64,000 nt of DNA, taken from the NCBI GenBank assembly GCA_038900335.1, contig JBBMRB010000006.1:162462-226461 (forward strand), in the 5' to 3' direction. The translations under genes were made by a program, and so were the position numbers. This DNA is from Rs1 sp038900335. GTDB taxonomy: Bacteria; Pseudomonadota; Gammaproteobacteria; Pseudomonadales; Balneatricaceae. This document shows positions 26,882 to 35,717 of the stretch, one piece after another. Below the pieces are notes generated by a model that was given only the letters and a program-made list of their open reading frames with translations, ran no database searches and was not told where the DNA came from. Position 1 is the first letter of the stretch. The number at the start of each line of letters is the position of its first letter.

Positions 26882-27298
26882 TCACTGGCTCCAGCAATCG
26901 GCTAACGTGCCACTTGACGCTGTTTTCACACCGGCATCACTAATACTTAGCGTACCACAGTCATCACTACTTTGCGGCCCATTTGCCACTGGTGTCGCTG
27001 TTAATACATAGCTCACGGCATTAGAGGCTGCACCGATGATAGCAACGTTGTAATGCGCAGTGCCTGTATCGGGAATGTTACTGTAATTACTAGGCAAGCT
27101 GGCATGGGCAGGGTAAGAGCCTGTGGCGGTATATTGCCTTTCCATCCACTGCGCTATCTCCAACAGTTTACCTTGTGCATTAACACGTCGAGAGCTCTCA
27201 ACATACTGCTGATAAGCAGGGTATGCAATTGATGATAAAATACCAATAATGGCAACCACTATCATCAATTCTATTAATGTCATACCCTGTTGTTTCAT
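26882..27298 (-). CDS. pilE: type IV minor pilin PilE-like
   Basis: A 138-residue pilin with leader MKQQG and mature start MTLIELMIVVAIIGILSSIAYPAYQQYV, followed by the PilE/ComP-type ARTQ-like stretch (NAQGKLLEIAQWMERQYTATGSYP). Two C-terminal cysteines (DDCGTL and LADCWSQ) should form the D-loop disulfide. The start is ATG 27298 with AGGA 8 bases upstream. The longer open frame reaches into non-homologous sequence. It is the first gene of the operon here, whereas in P. aeruginosa pilE comes last. Confidence 0.88.
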   Translation of the reverse strand: MKQQGMTLIELMIVVAIIGILSSIAYPAYQQYVESSRRVNAQGKLLEIAQWMERQYTATGSYPAHASLPSNYSNIPDTGTAHYNVAIIGAASNAVSYVLTATPVANGPQSSDDCGTLSISDAGVKTASSGTLADCWSQ

Positions 27299-27371
27299 CT
27301 TTATTATCCTATTGTTTTTAACTATTTTTCTAAAATTTAGTGTAGCTGATATTAAGATTAGCACAAATGCT

Positions 27372-27800
27372 TTATTCAGCAAAAATCTTTACAATCTCAA
27401 CTTCAAATTCCAGTTTTTTCCCAGCTAGCGGGTGATTAAAATCAATAATCACTTCTTTATCATCAAACGAGGATACCACACCTGGCAGCTCTCCACTTGG
27501 ATCTTGAAATGAAATCATCAGCCCCTCCTCAAGTTCCATGTCAGTGAATTTACTGCGCGAGACACTTTGCATATTACTAGGATTTGGCATTCCAAATGCC
27601 TGCTCTGGCTCTAGTGTGAATACTGTTTTTTGTTGCTCTTGCAACCCTATTAAGACAGATTCAAAACCAGCTAACATATTGCCATCACCAATAGTAAATG
27701 TCGCTGCTTGTTTATTGAAATTACTATCGACGATAGAGCCATCTAATAACCGGATTTCAAAAAAAAGTTCTATTTTTGATTCTGGTGAAATACTGAGCAT
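27372..27800 (-). CDS. fkpB: FKBP-type peptidyl-prolyl isomerase, SlpA type
   Basis: A 142-residue protein with the short SlpA/FkpB FKBP fold. It has an N-terminal FKBP strand (ELFFEIRLLDGSIVDSN), an inserted flap domain around LEPEQAFGMPNPSN, and the closing FNHPLAGKKLEFEVEI. It has no signal peptide, so it is cytoplasmic, acting as a prolyl isomerase and chaperone. Its ATG overlaps the lspA stop (TAATG), and lspA-fkpB adjacency is conserved in gammaproteobacteria. Normally ispH follows. Here the pilin operon starts 73 bases on instead. Confidence 0.93.
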   Translation of the reverse strand: MLSISPESKIELFFEIRLLDGSIVDSNFNKQAATFTIGDGNMLAGFESVLIGLQEQQKTVFTLEPEQAFGMPNPSNMQSVSRSKFTDMELEEGLMISFQDPSGELPGVVSSFDDKEVIIDFNHPLAGKKLEFEVEIVKIFAE

Positions 27801-28324
27801 TAACCTTTCTCCTGCGAGTGCGACTCTTCGCTGTGTTTGAGTCTTTTCTTTTCAAAAAATAACATATCAATAATATATAAAAAAGCACCGATACTGATCG
27901 CCATATCTGCCACATTAAAAGCTGGGAAGCTATAGGCACCAAAATGGAATGATAAGTAATCAACCACTTTACCGAGTACAATTCTATCGTACAGATTACC
28001 GATGGCACCGGACAAGATCAGCGACAAACCCATTCCTAACCACCAAATATTTCTTGCTGTCTTTTTTAATAAGACGATAAGCACTACGCTCATAACGATA
28101 GCCAGTATCGAGAAAAACCAACGCTGCCAACCTCCAGCTCCGGCCAGAAAACCAAAAGCAGCCCCCTCGTTATACAGCAAGGTAAAATCAAAAAAACCAG
28201 GTATTACTGGGTTTGGGTAACCCTCAATCAAGTTTGACTGCGCAATCACTTTTGTTAAACGATCTACCCCTAAAACAAAAACTGCTAACCATAGCCATAC
28301 TAATGAATTTTTAAGTGTTTGCAT
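27800..28324 (-). CDS. lspA: lipoprotein signal peptidase
   Basis: A 174-residue inner-membrane aspartyl protease with four hydrophobic helices. The catalytic motifs are both present: SGAIGNLYDRI...VVDY with Asp122, and FPAFNVADMAI with Asp140. These match the family's dyad. It cleaves prolipoprotein signal peptides after diacylglyceryl modification. It is longer than the canonical 160-170 residues only by a charged C-terminal tail (EKKRLKHSEESHSQEKG). It lies between ileS and fkpB, as in Pseudomonas and E. coli. Confidence 0.96.
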   Translation of the reverse strand: MQTLKNSLVWLWLAVFVLGVDRLTKVIAQSNLIEGYPNPVIPGFFDFTLLYNEGAAFGFLAGAGGWQRWFFSILAIVMSVVLIVLLKKTARNIWWLGMGLSLILSGAIGNLYDRIVLGKVVDYLSFHFGAYSFPAFNVADMAISIGAFLYIIDMLFFEKKRLKHSEESHSQEKG

Positions 28325-28386
28325 GTTGCCCCCAACGCTTCTAGTAGCTGTAAATTTAATATCATTATTGACGCTCTAAATAGACA

Positions 28387-28418
28387 AAAGGAGGATAACC
28401 TTGCGGCTAGCCTCCTTT
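28387..28418 (-). terminator. hairpin between ileS and lspA, terminator or attenuator
   Basis: On the minus strand AAAGGAGG pairs with CCTCCTTT around an inner GC-rich stem, with the last three stem T and one more making a TTTT run, then GTC. It would reduce read-through from ileS to lspA-fkpB. Alternatively, it could hide a ribosome-binding-like GGAGG. Confidence 0.5.
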
Positions 28419-28447
28419 ATCAAACAATCTGCTAAAGCTTATTAGCC

Positions 28448-31264
28448 TTATGCAAATTCCCTGATTTCGCCATCGCCATCTACGTTTTCAACACAGCGAG
28501 CGCACAACAATTCATGTGCTTTGTTTGCACCAACATCTTCGCGATGATGCCAGCAGCGCTCACACTTAGCAGAATCTAGTTTTTCAACCTTGACGCTTAA
28601 CCCACTAATTTCAGTTGCACTCGCTCCACTTGCTTGAGTACTTGCTTGCACTTCAACTTCTGAGGTAATAAAGACGAAACGTAACTCATTGGCTAATTTT
28701 TCAAGTAAGCTTTTAAGCTCAGGCTCAGCAAATAATGTCACTTTCGCTTCAAGGCTACTTTTTACCATACCCTCGCCACGCTGTGTCTCAAGCTCTTTGT
28801 TAACGGCCGTTTTAACATCCATAATCGTTTGCCAAAATTCAGCACTTAGCTCTGAATGATCAGCCATTTCAGATAAACCTGTGTACCAAGTTTCTAGCTG
28901 TACTGACTCACTGCGCTCACCTGGCAGGTTTTGCCAAATTTCATCGGCCGTGAAGCTTAGTACAGGCGCGATCCAGCGTACCATTGCCTCGGCAATATGA
29001 TACAACGCAGTCTGCGCTGAACGACGCGCGTGAGAGTTCTCACCTGATGTGTACTGACGATCTTTAATGATATCTAAATAGAAACCACCTAAATCTAATG
29101 AACAGAAATGCGATATTTTTTGACAAACTTGTAAGAATTCATAATTATCATATGAATCAACAATTTCAGTCTGCAATTTCGCCGCTCTATCAATCGCCCA
29201 CTGATCTAGAGCAACCAACTCATCAAACGGCACAGCATGCTCGGGCTTAAAGCCGTTTAAGTTAGCCATTAAGAATCTAGCGGTATTGCGAATACGACGA
29301 TATGTATCGGCAGTACGCTGTAGTATCTGCTTAGAAACCGACATGTCATTAGCATAGTCAGTAGAGGCGACCCACAGTCTTAAAATATCGGCACCTAAGG
29401 TATCCGTCACTTCTTTTGGCACAATCGTATTGCCCAGCGACTTAGACATTTTATAGCCTTTTTCATCAACCGCAAATCCATGGGTAAGCACTTGTTTATA
29501 AGGTGCTACACCATTGATTGCTATCGATGTTTTTAGCGACGACTGGAACCAACCACGATGTTGATCAGACCCTTCTAAATACATATCAGCAGGGAAAGTT
29601 AATTCTGCTCTTTGGCGCAATACGCTGTGATGAGTCACACCAGAGTCAAACCATACATCTAGAGTATCAGTGACTTTATCCCAGTTATCAGCATCATCAC
29701 CTAATAAATCGGCGGCATCTAAATCATACCAGGCATCAATGCCACTTTGCTCCATCAACAGTGCCACTTTTTCCATTAGCGCGACAGTGTCAGGGTGTAT
29801 TTCACCTGTTTGCTTATGAGTAAAGATAGCAATAGGCACGCCCCATGTACGTTGGCGCGATACACACCAATCCGGGCTAGATTCAAGCATGCCTTCCATG
29901 CGTGATTGCCCCCAAGATGGGACCCAGCGCACATCTTTAACCGCTGCTTTCGCATCGTCCAACAACCCTTTTTCAGTCATTGATACGAACCACTGCGGAG
30001 TAGCTCTATAAATCAATGGTGTTTTGGTGCGCCAGCAATGCGGGAAGCTGTGCTTGAATTTCTCTTGAAATATTAACTTGCCTTCACGCTCTAATGCACT
30101 GCATACCGGCTCGTCTGCTTTATAGACATGAATGCCGGCAAATTCACCGGTTGCATCGACAAAGACACCATTACCTTGAACATAATTTAGCGTGCCTAAG
30201 CCATATTTTTTACCGACAACGAAATCTTCCATACCATGATCAGGCGCAGTATGTACCGCACCGGTACCTGCATCTGTCGTTACATGATCACCCAATAGCA
30301 CAGGGACCTGCTTATCGTAAACAGGATGCTCCATTAATAAGTTTTCTAGCGCACTGCCCTGGCAGACAGCAAGTGATTCAAATGCGTCAACGCCCCAACG
30401 GTTTGCCACAGTTTCTAATAAATCTGCTGCCAGTAATAAACGCTCATCACCAAACTGTACTAGAGAGTAAGTTAAATCAGCATGTACTGAAACCGCTTGG
30501 TTTGAGGGAATAGTCCACGGTGTTGTCGTCCAAATCACCAACGATATACGGCCTCTACCTTTACGGTTATCTTCAACAACACTGGTAAACAATTGCTCTA
30601 CAGATGCTTGATCAACAAATGGAAAACGCACATCTAACGAGGTAGATGTTTTCTCTTGATACTCGACCTCAGCCTCAGCTAATGCCGACTGGCCGACAAC
30701 AGACCAGTAAATAGGTTTATAACCTTTGACCAGATGGCCGTTTTCAACGATTTTCGATAGCGCGCGAACAATATTCGCCTCAGTATCAAAGTTCATTGTT
30801 AAATATGGATTTGGCCAATCACCTAAAACGCCCATGCGGATGAAGTCAGCTTTTTGACCTTCTATTTGCTTCGCCGCATATTCGCGACATTTTTGACGAA
30901 ACTCAGCGTGCGGCACTTTAGTTCCCGCGCGGCCAATCATCGTTTCAACTTTATGTTCAATCGGCAATCCATGACAGTCCCAGCCAGGCACGTAAGGTGC
31001 GTCAAAACCGTTTAACGTCTTGGACTTTAAAATCATATCTTTAATGATTTTGTTTACAGCATGACCAATATGTAGGTCACCGTTAGCGTACGGAGGGCCA
31101 TCATGTAGTACAAACTTAGGGCGACCAGCGCTAATATCGCGAATTTTTTGATACAGATCCATTTCTTGCCATGCTTTAAGCATTGCTGGTTCGCGGTTAG
31201 CGAGATTACCACGCATGGGAAATGCAGTATCTGGCAGATTCAATGTTTGCTTATAATTACTCAT
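28448..31264 (-). CDS. ileS: isoleucyl-tRNA synthetase
   Basis: A 938-residue class I synthetase, the normal length for the bacterial type with a C-terminal zinc finger. Motifs: the HIGH box in PYANGDLHIGHAVNKIIKD, the editing domain (GTGAVHTAPDHGMEDF), the KMSKS box in GYKMSKSLGN, and the terminal zinc site CERCWHHREDVG...LCARCVENV. It charges tRNA-Ile and edits valine. It lies 18 bases after ribF and should be co-transcribed with it. A hairpin follows before lspA. Confidence 0.98.
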   Translation of the reverse strand: MSNYKQTLNLPDTAFPMRGNLANREPAMLKAWQEMDLYQKIRDISAGRPKFVLHDGPPYANGDLHIGHAVNKIIKDMILKSKTLNGFDAPYVPGWDCHGLPIEHKVETMIGRAGTKVPHAEFRQKCREYAAKQIEGQKADFIRMGVLGDWPNPYLTMNFDTEANIVRALSKIVENGHLVKGYKPIYWSVVGQSALAEAEVEYQEKTSTSLDVRFPFVDQASVEQLFTSVVEDNRKGRGRISLVIWTTTPWTIPSNQAVSVHADLTYSLVQFGDERLLLAADLLETVANRWGVDAFESLAVCQGSALENLLMEHPVYDKQVPVLLGDHVTTDAGTGAVHTAPDHGMEDFVVGKKYGLGTLNYVQGNGVFVDATGEFAGIHVYKADEPVCSALEREGKLIFQEKFKHSFPHCWRTKTPLIYRATPQWFVSMTEKGLLDDAKAAVKDVRWVPSWGQSRMEGMLESSPDWCVSRQRTWGVPIAIFTHKQTGEIHPDTVALMEKVALLMEQSGIDAWYDLDAADLLGDDADNWDKVTDTLDVWFDSGVTHHSVLRQRAELTFPADMYLEGSDQHRGWFQSSLKTSIAINGVAPYKQVLTHGFAVDEKGYKMSKSLGNTIVPKEVTDTLGADILRLWVASTDYANDMSVSKQILQRTADTYRRIRNTARFLMANLNGFKPEHAVPFDELVALDQWAIDRAAKLQTEIVDSYDNYEFLQVCQKISHFCSLDLGGFYLDIIKDRQYTSGENSHARRSAQTALYHIAEAMVRWIAPVLSFTADEIWQNLPGERSESVQLETWYTGLSEMADHSELSAEFWQTIMDVKTAVNKELETQRGEGMVKSSLEAKVTLFAEPELKSLLEKLANELRFVFITSEVEVQASTQASGASATEISGLSVKVEKLDSAKCERCWHHREDVGANKAHELLCARCVENVDGDGEIREFA

Positions 31265-31282
31265 TTTAGTTTTCCATACCCA

Positions 31283-32221
31283 TTACTGGTTTGTCACACG
31301 ACGAAAATAGGTTTTCGCCGTATCTACATCATTTAAAATTGCGGTTTTCAGCTGTGCTAAATCTGCAAACTTTTGCTCTTCTCTCAGAAAAGCCCTAAAT
31401 TCTACGGTGATTTTTTGACCGTAGAGATCATCTTCGAAATCAAAAATATTGACTTCTAATACCGATTTTAAACCGTCCACTGTCGGTCTTTTGCCGATAT
31501 TGGCAACGCCCTGGAAAACCTGCGATGACGCCGTTTTCACCAAGACAGCATAAACACCTTTTAAAGGCTGGTTATACTTAGTGGTTTTAACATTAGCGGT
31601 AGGCACACCAAAAGTACGTGCCAATTTTTGACCGTGCATAACGCGGCCAGTGATGGCGAATGCGCGATCTGCCAAAGCATAAGCCAACTCAAAGTCATGT
31701 ACCGCTAGCGCCTCTCTGAGCTTGGTGCTGCTAACACGCACACCATCAAGCTGATAAGTTAAGGTGCTCTCAACACTAAAACCTAATTGTGTACCGCGCT
31801 CTTGCAATAAACTAAAAGAGCCTTGACGACCTTTACCAAAGCGAAAATCATCACCGACAACAAAATGTTTTACTGCCAATTTAACAGCGAGCACATCATC
31901 GATAAAATCATCTGCACTCATCGCTGACAATGCATCATTAAAAGCCAGACATAATACTCTGTCGACTCCCTCTTGTGCCAAATAAGTTAATTTGGTTGCT
32001 AGAGAATTTAATCTAGCCGGTGCTTTTTCTGCATTAAAAAACTCTGAGGGATGAGGCTCAAACAAAATAACTAACGATGGTAAGCCAAAGGCTTTCGATT
32101 TGGCCTTCAATTGCATCAATATTTGTTTGTGGCCTAAATGCACACCATCAAACTTGCCAATGGTTGCGACACAACCAGCGTGTTTGGGGCGTAAATTATG
32201 AATTGAGCGTATTAATTCCAT
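31283..32221 (-). CDS. ribF: bifunctional riboflavin kinase/FAD synthetase
   Basis: A 312-residue two-domain enzyme. The N-terminal FMN adenylyltransferase carries GKFDGVHLGHKQIL (nucleotidyltransferase HxGH-like) and the VVGDDFRFGKGRQG segment. The C-terminal flavokinase has GRVMHGQKLARTFGVPTANV, with the PTAN motif. It makes FMN then FAD from riboflavin, which feeds the flavoproteins in this window (ETF, the N-methyl-glycine dehydrogenase). Position upstream of ileS is conserved across gammaproteobacteria. Confidence 0.96.
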   Translation of the reverse strand: MELIRSIHNLRPKHAGCVATIGKFDGVHLGHKQILMQLKAKSKAFGLPSLVILFEPHPSEFFNAEKAPARLNSLATKLTYLAQEGVDRVLCLAFNDALSAMSADDFIDDVLAVKLAVKHFVVGDDFRFGKGRQGSFSLLQERGTQLGFSVESTLTYQLDGVRVSSTKLREALAVHDFELAYALADRAFAITGRVMHGQKLARTFGVPTANVKTTKYNQPLKGVYAVLVKTASSQVFQGVANIGKRPTVDGLKSVLEVNIFDFEDDLYGQKITVEFRAFLREEQKFADLAQLKTAILNDVDTAKTYFRRVTNQ

Positions 32222-32375
32222 CTAGAGTGATTACATCTATCGCAAAAGCGCAAGATTATAGCCCAGTTCATCACATTCTGGTACATCTGCACGCATTAAA
32301 GCCCAAAATAAAGTAATCACTCACTCATTAACGCCAAGAAATCACATAACGGCTGATAACAAGCCAATTTAGCCA

Positions 32376-33974
32376 TCATAAAGCTGATAAATCTTTCCTG
32401 CGCAAACCTAGCGCAAATAAGCTCAACAAATAACAAGCAACCCCTGCAACGACTAGCAATGTCATATTTAATACACGATCAAATATTCCCCAAGCCAGCC
32501 ATTGCTCAACCTCAGAATTAAGCGAGAACACCACTGCAAATAACATCAAGCACGACACCGATAACTGCAGCACCACTTTTGACCAGCCCGGCTGCCACTT
32601 AAACACTCCAACTTTGAGCAGCCCTCGCAATAACAATCCAGCATTGAGAAAAGCAGACATCGAAGTAGCCGCAGCTAAACCCACATGCTCAAAAGGATAA
32701 ATCAGCAACAAATTAAACACCATATTCGCCACCATGGCCTGAATGGCTATTTTTACTGGGGTTTTCATATCTTGGCGCGCAAAATAACCAGGCGCCAATA
32801 CTTTGATCAGCATAAACGCCAACAAGCCGCAAGAATACGCTCTTAAGCTCTGTGCGGACATAACGATATCGCGCTCACCCATACTGCCATAGCCAAACAA
32901 AGTTATTAACAAAGGCTCTGCCAATAAAAACAATGCCAGAGCAGACGGCAAACCAATCAGCAGTATCATACGAAATGCCCAATCTAGCGTCGATGCAAAC
33001 TCATCCATCGATTTACCTGCACTTTTACGCGACAAACTCGGCATGATAACGGTCGAAATAGCGATAGCAAACACACCTAGCGGCAATTCTGCTAATCGAT
33101 CAGAGTAATATAACCAAGAAACGCTGCCAGTTTGCAAAAATGTCGCCAACACAGTATCGAGCAGCAAGTTTATTTGTGCGACTGACACCCCAAACAGAGC
33201 AGGTATCATTAAAGTCAAAATTCGCCTGACACCTTCATCCTGCCAATCAACAACAGGTTTTGGCAGCAATTTTATCTTCATCAAAAACGGCAATTGGAAC
33301 AACAATTGTACAGCACCGGCCATCAACACCCCCCAAGCTAAAGCAACCACCGGCTCAGCAAAGTAAGGGCTCAAAAATATCGCACTGCCAATTAAACATA
33401 AATTCAATAGCACCGGCGTAAACGCTGGCACCACAAAGTGCTCATAACTGTTTAAAATAGCACCGGCAAAAGCCGTCAGCGATATCAGCATCAAGTACGG
33501 AAAAGTAATGGCCAACATATGAGCGGCCAAATCAAACTTATCTTGTGCATGCATATAAAAACCCGGCGCAAACAAAGCCGTCAGTAGCGGCGCGCCGATG
33601 ATCGCGATAACAGTAATCACCAACAAAATCAGCCCTAAATTACCCGCGACTCGATTAACCAAACCCTGTACTTGCAGCAGATCTCGCTGGGTTCGATATT
33701 CACTTAAAACGGGCACAAAAGCTTGAGCAAAGGCCCCCTCTGCGAATAGGCGGCGCAAAAAATTGGGTATTTTAAAGGCGACAAAAAAAGCATCAGCAGA
33801 GCCGCTTGCACCAAAAAAATTGGCGACGACAATATCTCTCACTAAACCTAACACACGAGATAGCATGGTCATTGTTGACACTAACAAACTGGAGCGCAAC
33901 AAACTTTTTTTAGCTGTAATTATCAGCGTATTGTTATCTTTTTGTTGAGAGATATTCTCAGAATTTTTTTTCAC
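32376..33974 (-). CDS. murJ: lipid II flippase MurJ
   Basis: A 532-residue polytopic protein of the MurJ/MviN family with about 14 helices. Recognisable are SRVLGLVRDIVVANFFGAS, the ADAFFVAFKIPNFLRRLFAEGAFAQAFVPVL stretch near the N-terminus, and the SRKSAGKSMDEF loop. It moves lipid II across the inner membrane for peptidoglycan synthesis. The start is GTG 33974, giving an unusual Lys/Asn/Ser-rich N-terminal extension of about 25 residues before the first helix. A later start is possible. It is divergent from rpsT, as in Pseudomonas. Confidence 0.94.
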   Translation of the reverse strand: MKKNSENISQQKDNNTLIITAKKSLLRSSLLVSTMTMLSRVLGLVRDIVVANFFGASGSADAFFVAFKIPNFLRRLFAEGAFAQAFVPVLSEYRTQRDLLQVQGLVNRVAGNLGLILLVITVIAIIGAPLLTALFAPGFYMHAQDKFDLAAHMLAITFPYLMLISLTAFAGAILNSYEHFVVPAFTPVLLNLCLIGSAIFLSPYFAEPVVALAWGVLMAGAVQLLFQLPFLMKIKLLPKPVVDWQDEGVRRILTLMIPALFGVSVAQINLLLDTVLATFLQTGSVSWLYYSDRLAELPLGVFAIAISTVIMPSLSRKSAGKSMDEFASTLDWAFRMILLIGLPSALALFLLAEPLLITLFGYGSMGERDIVMSAQSLRAYSCGLLAFMLIKVLAPGYFARQDMKTPVKIAIQAMVANMVFNLLLIYPFEHVGLAAATSMSAFLNAGLLLRGLLKVGVFKWQPGWSKVVLQLSVSCLMLFAVVFSLNSEVEQWLAWGIFDRVLNMTLLVVAGVACYLLSLFALGLRRKDLSAL

Positions 33975-34129
33975 TTAACAACCTTACAAAATTAAACATA
34001 AACAACTCACAACCAAGCAACATTTGCAGCGTTAACGTGAATTCAAGAAGCCAAATCAGCCAATATAAATGGCTTTGTGCTATATTTGCCGAAATATTAC
34101 CCCTTGTTGCATAAAATATCTTGTTTTTA

Positions 34130-34158
34130 TTGACATCGCAGCAATAAATATGAATAAT
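34130..34158 (+). promoter_or_regulatory. rpsT promoter
   Basis: TTGACA (34130-34135), a 17-base spacer and AATAAT (34153-34158), followed by a GC-rich discriminator (CTCGCC) of the kind found at growth-rate-controlled ribosomal promoters. Initiation near 34165 would give a leader of about 57 bases. Confidence 0.75.
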
Positions 34159-34174
34159 CTCGCCTCTCAATTTA

Positions 34175-34197
34175 CCGCTAAGCATTTTGCTTATCGG
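34175..34197 (+). promoter_or_regulatory. hairpin in the rpsT leader
   Basis: CCGCTAAGC pairs with GCTTATCGG (one mismatch) around a 5-base loop, between the promoter and the AGGAG ribosome-binding site. S20 represses its own translation in E. coli, so a leader structure is plausible. The role here is inferred. Confidence 0.45.
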
Positions 34198-34221
34198 CAA
34201 CTATTTTTTAGGAGCAAGATC

Positions 34222-34485
34222 ATGGCGAATTCCGCAGGATCAAAAAAACGTGCCCGTCAAGCGGAAAAGCGTCGTCAACACAACGCTAGCTTTCGTTCTA
34301 TGGCTCGCACGTACATGAAAAAAGTTTTAGCAGCTATCGACGCTGGCGACAAAACAACTGCAACAGACGTTTTCAAAGCAGCACAACCTGTTTTAGACGC
34401 TTCTGTAAACAAAGGCATCTTTACTAAAAACAAGATCGCTCGCGTTAAAAGCAGACTAAACGCTAAAATTAAAGCAATCGCTTAA
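34222..34485 (+). CDS. rpsT: 30S ribosomal protein S20
   Basis: An 87-residue basic protein, normal for S20, beginning MANSAGSKKRARQAEKRRQHN with the conserved SAKKRAxQAEKRRxHN-like N-terminus, and ending NKIARVKSRLNAKIKAIA. The start is ATG 34222 with TTAGGAG 8 bases upstream. The open frame continues upstream but has no homology. S20 binds 16S rRNA in the 5' domain. It has its own promoter and leader, and a strong bidirectional terminator separates it from convergent proB. Confidence 0.97.
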   Translation: MANSAGSKKRARQAEKRRQHNASFRSMARTYMKKVLAAIDAGDKTTATDVFKAAQPVLDASVNKGIFTKNKIARVKSRLNAKIKAIA

Positions 34486-34512
34486 TTTAGCGGCCAGCAC
34501 TTAGTGCTGAGC

Positions 34513-34548
34513 ACATAAAAAAACCGACTTATGTCGGTTTTTTTATGT
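34513..34548. terminator. bidirectional terminator between rpsT and proB
   Basis: A perfect 16-bp stem (ACATAAAAAAACCGAC with its complement) closes a TTAT loop, with A-tract and T-tract arms that serve both converging genes. Confidence 0.92.
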
Positions 34549-34582
34549 CTATCATTTTTATATTACAAAAAACGATAACCTG

Positions 34583-35707
34583 TCAGACTAAGGCAAAATT
34601 ATCGCGATGCACCAACTCATCTTCATTGACAAACCCCAGCACCTCTTGAATCCGACTACTGGACAAGCCAATGATCGCCTGAGCCTCAGCAGCAGCATAA
34701 TTCACCAAACCACGCGCTAACGCCACGCCAGCTTCATCGACCATCAACACCATCTCGCCACGAGAAAAACGCCCCTGAACCGACACTACGCCCGCAGGCA
34801 GCAAGCTCTTGCCACGCTCCAACATAGCAGCCTTGGCACCGGCATCAACAATCAGCGTACCCTTTACCTGCAAATGCCCTGCCAACCACTGTTTTCTAGC
34901 GGCCTCTGGAGATCGAGAAGGCAGAATCAAAGTACCTATATCTTGCGCGCAGCGAATTTTCAGCAACACATCCTCAACACGACCACTGGCTATCACTGTG
35001 ACCGCACCTGAGCGAGCAGCCAACTTAGAGGCGCGCACTTTAGTCGCCATACCACCACGACCCAGCACACCACCACCACCGGCAACTGCCTCGATCATCG
35101 GATCATCAGCCTGCGCTTGCGAAATCAGTTGCGCCGTATCATCTGTACGCGGATCCCCTGTAAACAAACCCAACTGATCCGTCAGCAACACCACCGCTTC
35201 AGCTTCAACTAAATTAGCCACCAAAGAGGCCAGCGTATCATTATCACCAAAACGGATTTCATCGGTGACGACCGTGTCATTTTCATTGACAACCGGCACG
35301 ACACCTAACTCAAGCAAAGTGCACAAAGTACCCCTGGCATTGAGATAGCGACGACGATTAGACAAATCTTCATGGGTCAGTAGTATTTGCGCTGTCTTCA
35401 CCGCATGGCGCTGAAAATTAGCCTCATACTCTTGCACCAATCCCATCTGCCCTACCGCAGCTGCAGCCTGCAAACGATACAGCTGGGCAGGCCTTGTAGA
35501 CCAACCTAAACGCGTCATACCCTCCGCTACAGAACCCGAGGAAACTAACACCACCTCAACACCCTGACGCTTTAGCTCAACCAACTGATCAACCCAGCGC
35601 GCAATCGCTTCACGATCCAAGCCTTTGCCATCATTAGTTAATAACGCACTACCTATTTTTACCACCCATCTGCGCGATTTAGCCAGCACTGCACGTTCTT
35701 TAATCAC
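34583..35707 (-). CDS. proB: glutamate 5-kinase
   Basis: A 374-residue ProB with the full two-domain layout. The amino-acid kinase domain (RRWVVKIGSALLT; SSGSVAEGM; NENDTVVTDEIRFGDNDTLAS) occupies residues 1-260. A C-terminal PUA domain (about 280-374) follows. It catalyses the first step of proline synthesis and is usually feedback inhibited by proline through the kinase domain. It follows obgE with a 10-base gap, as in Pseudomonas, and converges on rpsT. Proline is a compatible solute, which fits a marine lifestyle, but proB is a universal gene. Confidence 0.97.
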   Translation of the reverse strand: MIKERAVLAKSRRWVVKIGSALLTNDGKGLDREAIARWVDQLVELKRQGVEVVLVSSGSVAEGMTRLGWSTRPAQLYRLQAAAAVGQMGLVQEYEANFQRHAVKTAQILLTHEDLSNRRRYLNARGTLCTLLELGVVPVVNENDTVVTDEIRFGDNDTLASLVANLVEAEAVVLLTDQLGLFTGDPRTDDTAQLISQAQADDPMIEAVAGGGGVLGRGGMATKVRASKLAARSGAVTVIASGRVEDVLLKIRCAQDIGTLILPSRSPEAARKQWLAGHLQVKGTLIVDAGAKAAMLERGKSLLPAGVVSVQGRFSRGEMVLMVDEAGVALARGLVNYAAAEAQAIIGLSSSRIQEVLGFVNEDELVHRDNFALV

Positions 35708-35717
35708 AGTTTACTTC

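Noticed and set aside
30094..30513. 139-codon open frame on plus strand opposite ileS
   Set aside because: It lies entirely within ileS, has unusual composition (His/Arg/Leu-rich), no ribosome-binding site and no family resemblance. It is a shadow of the synthetase gene.
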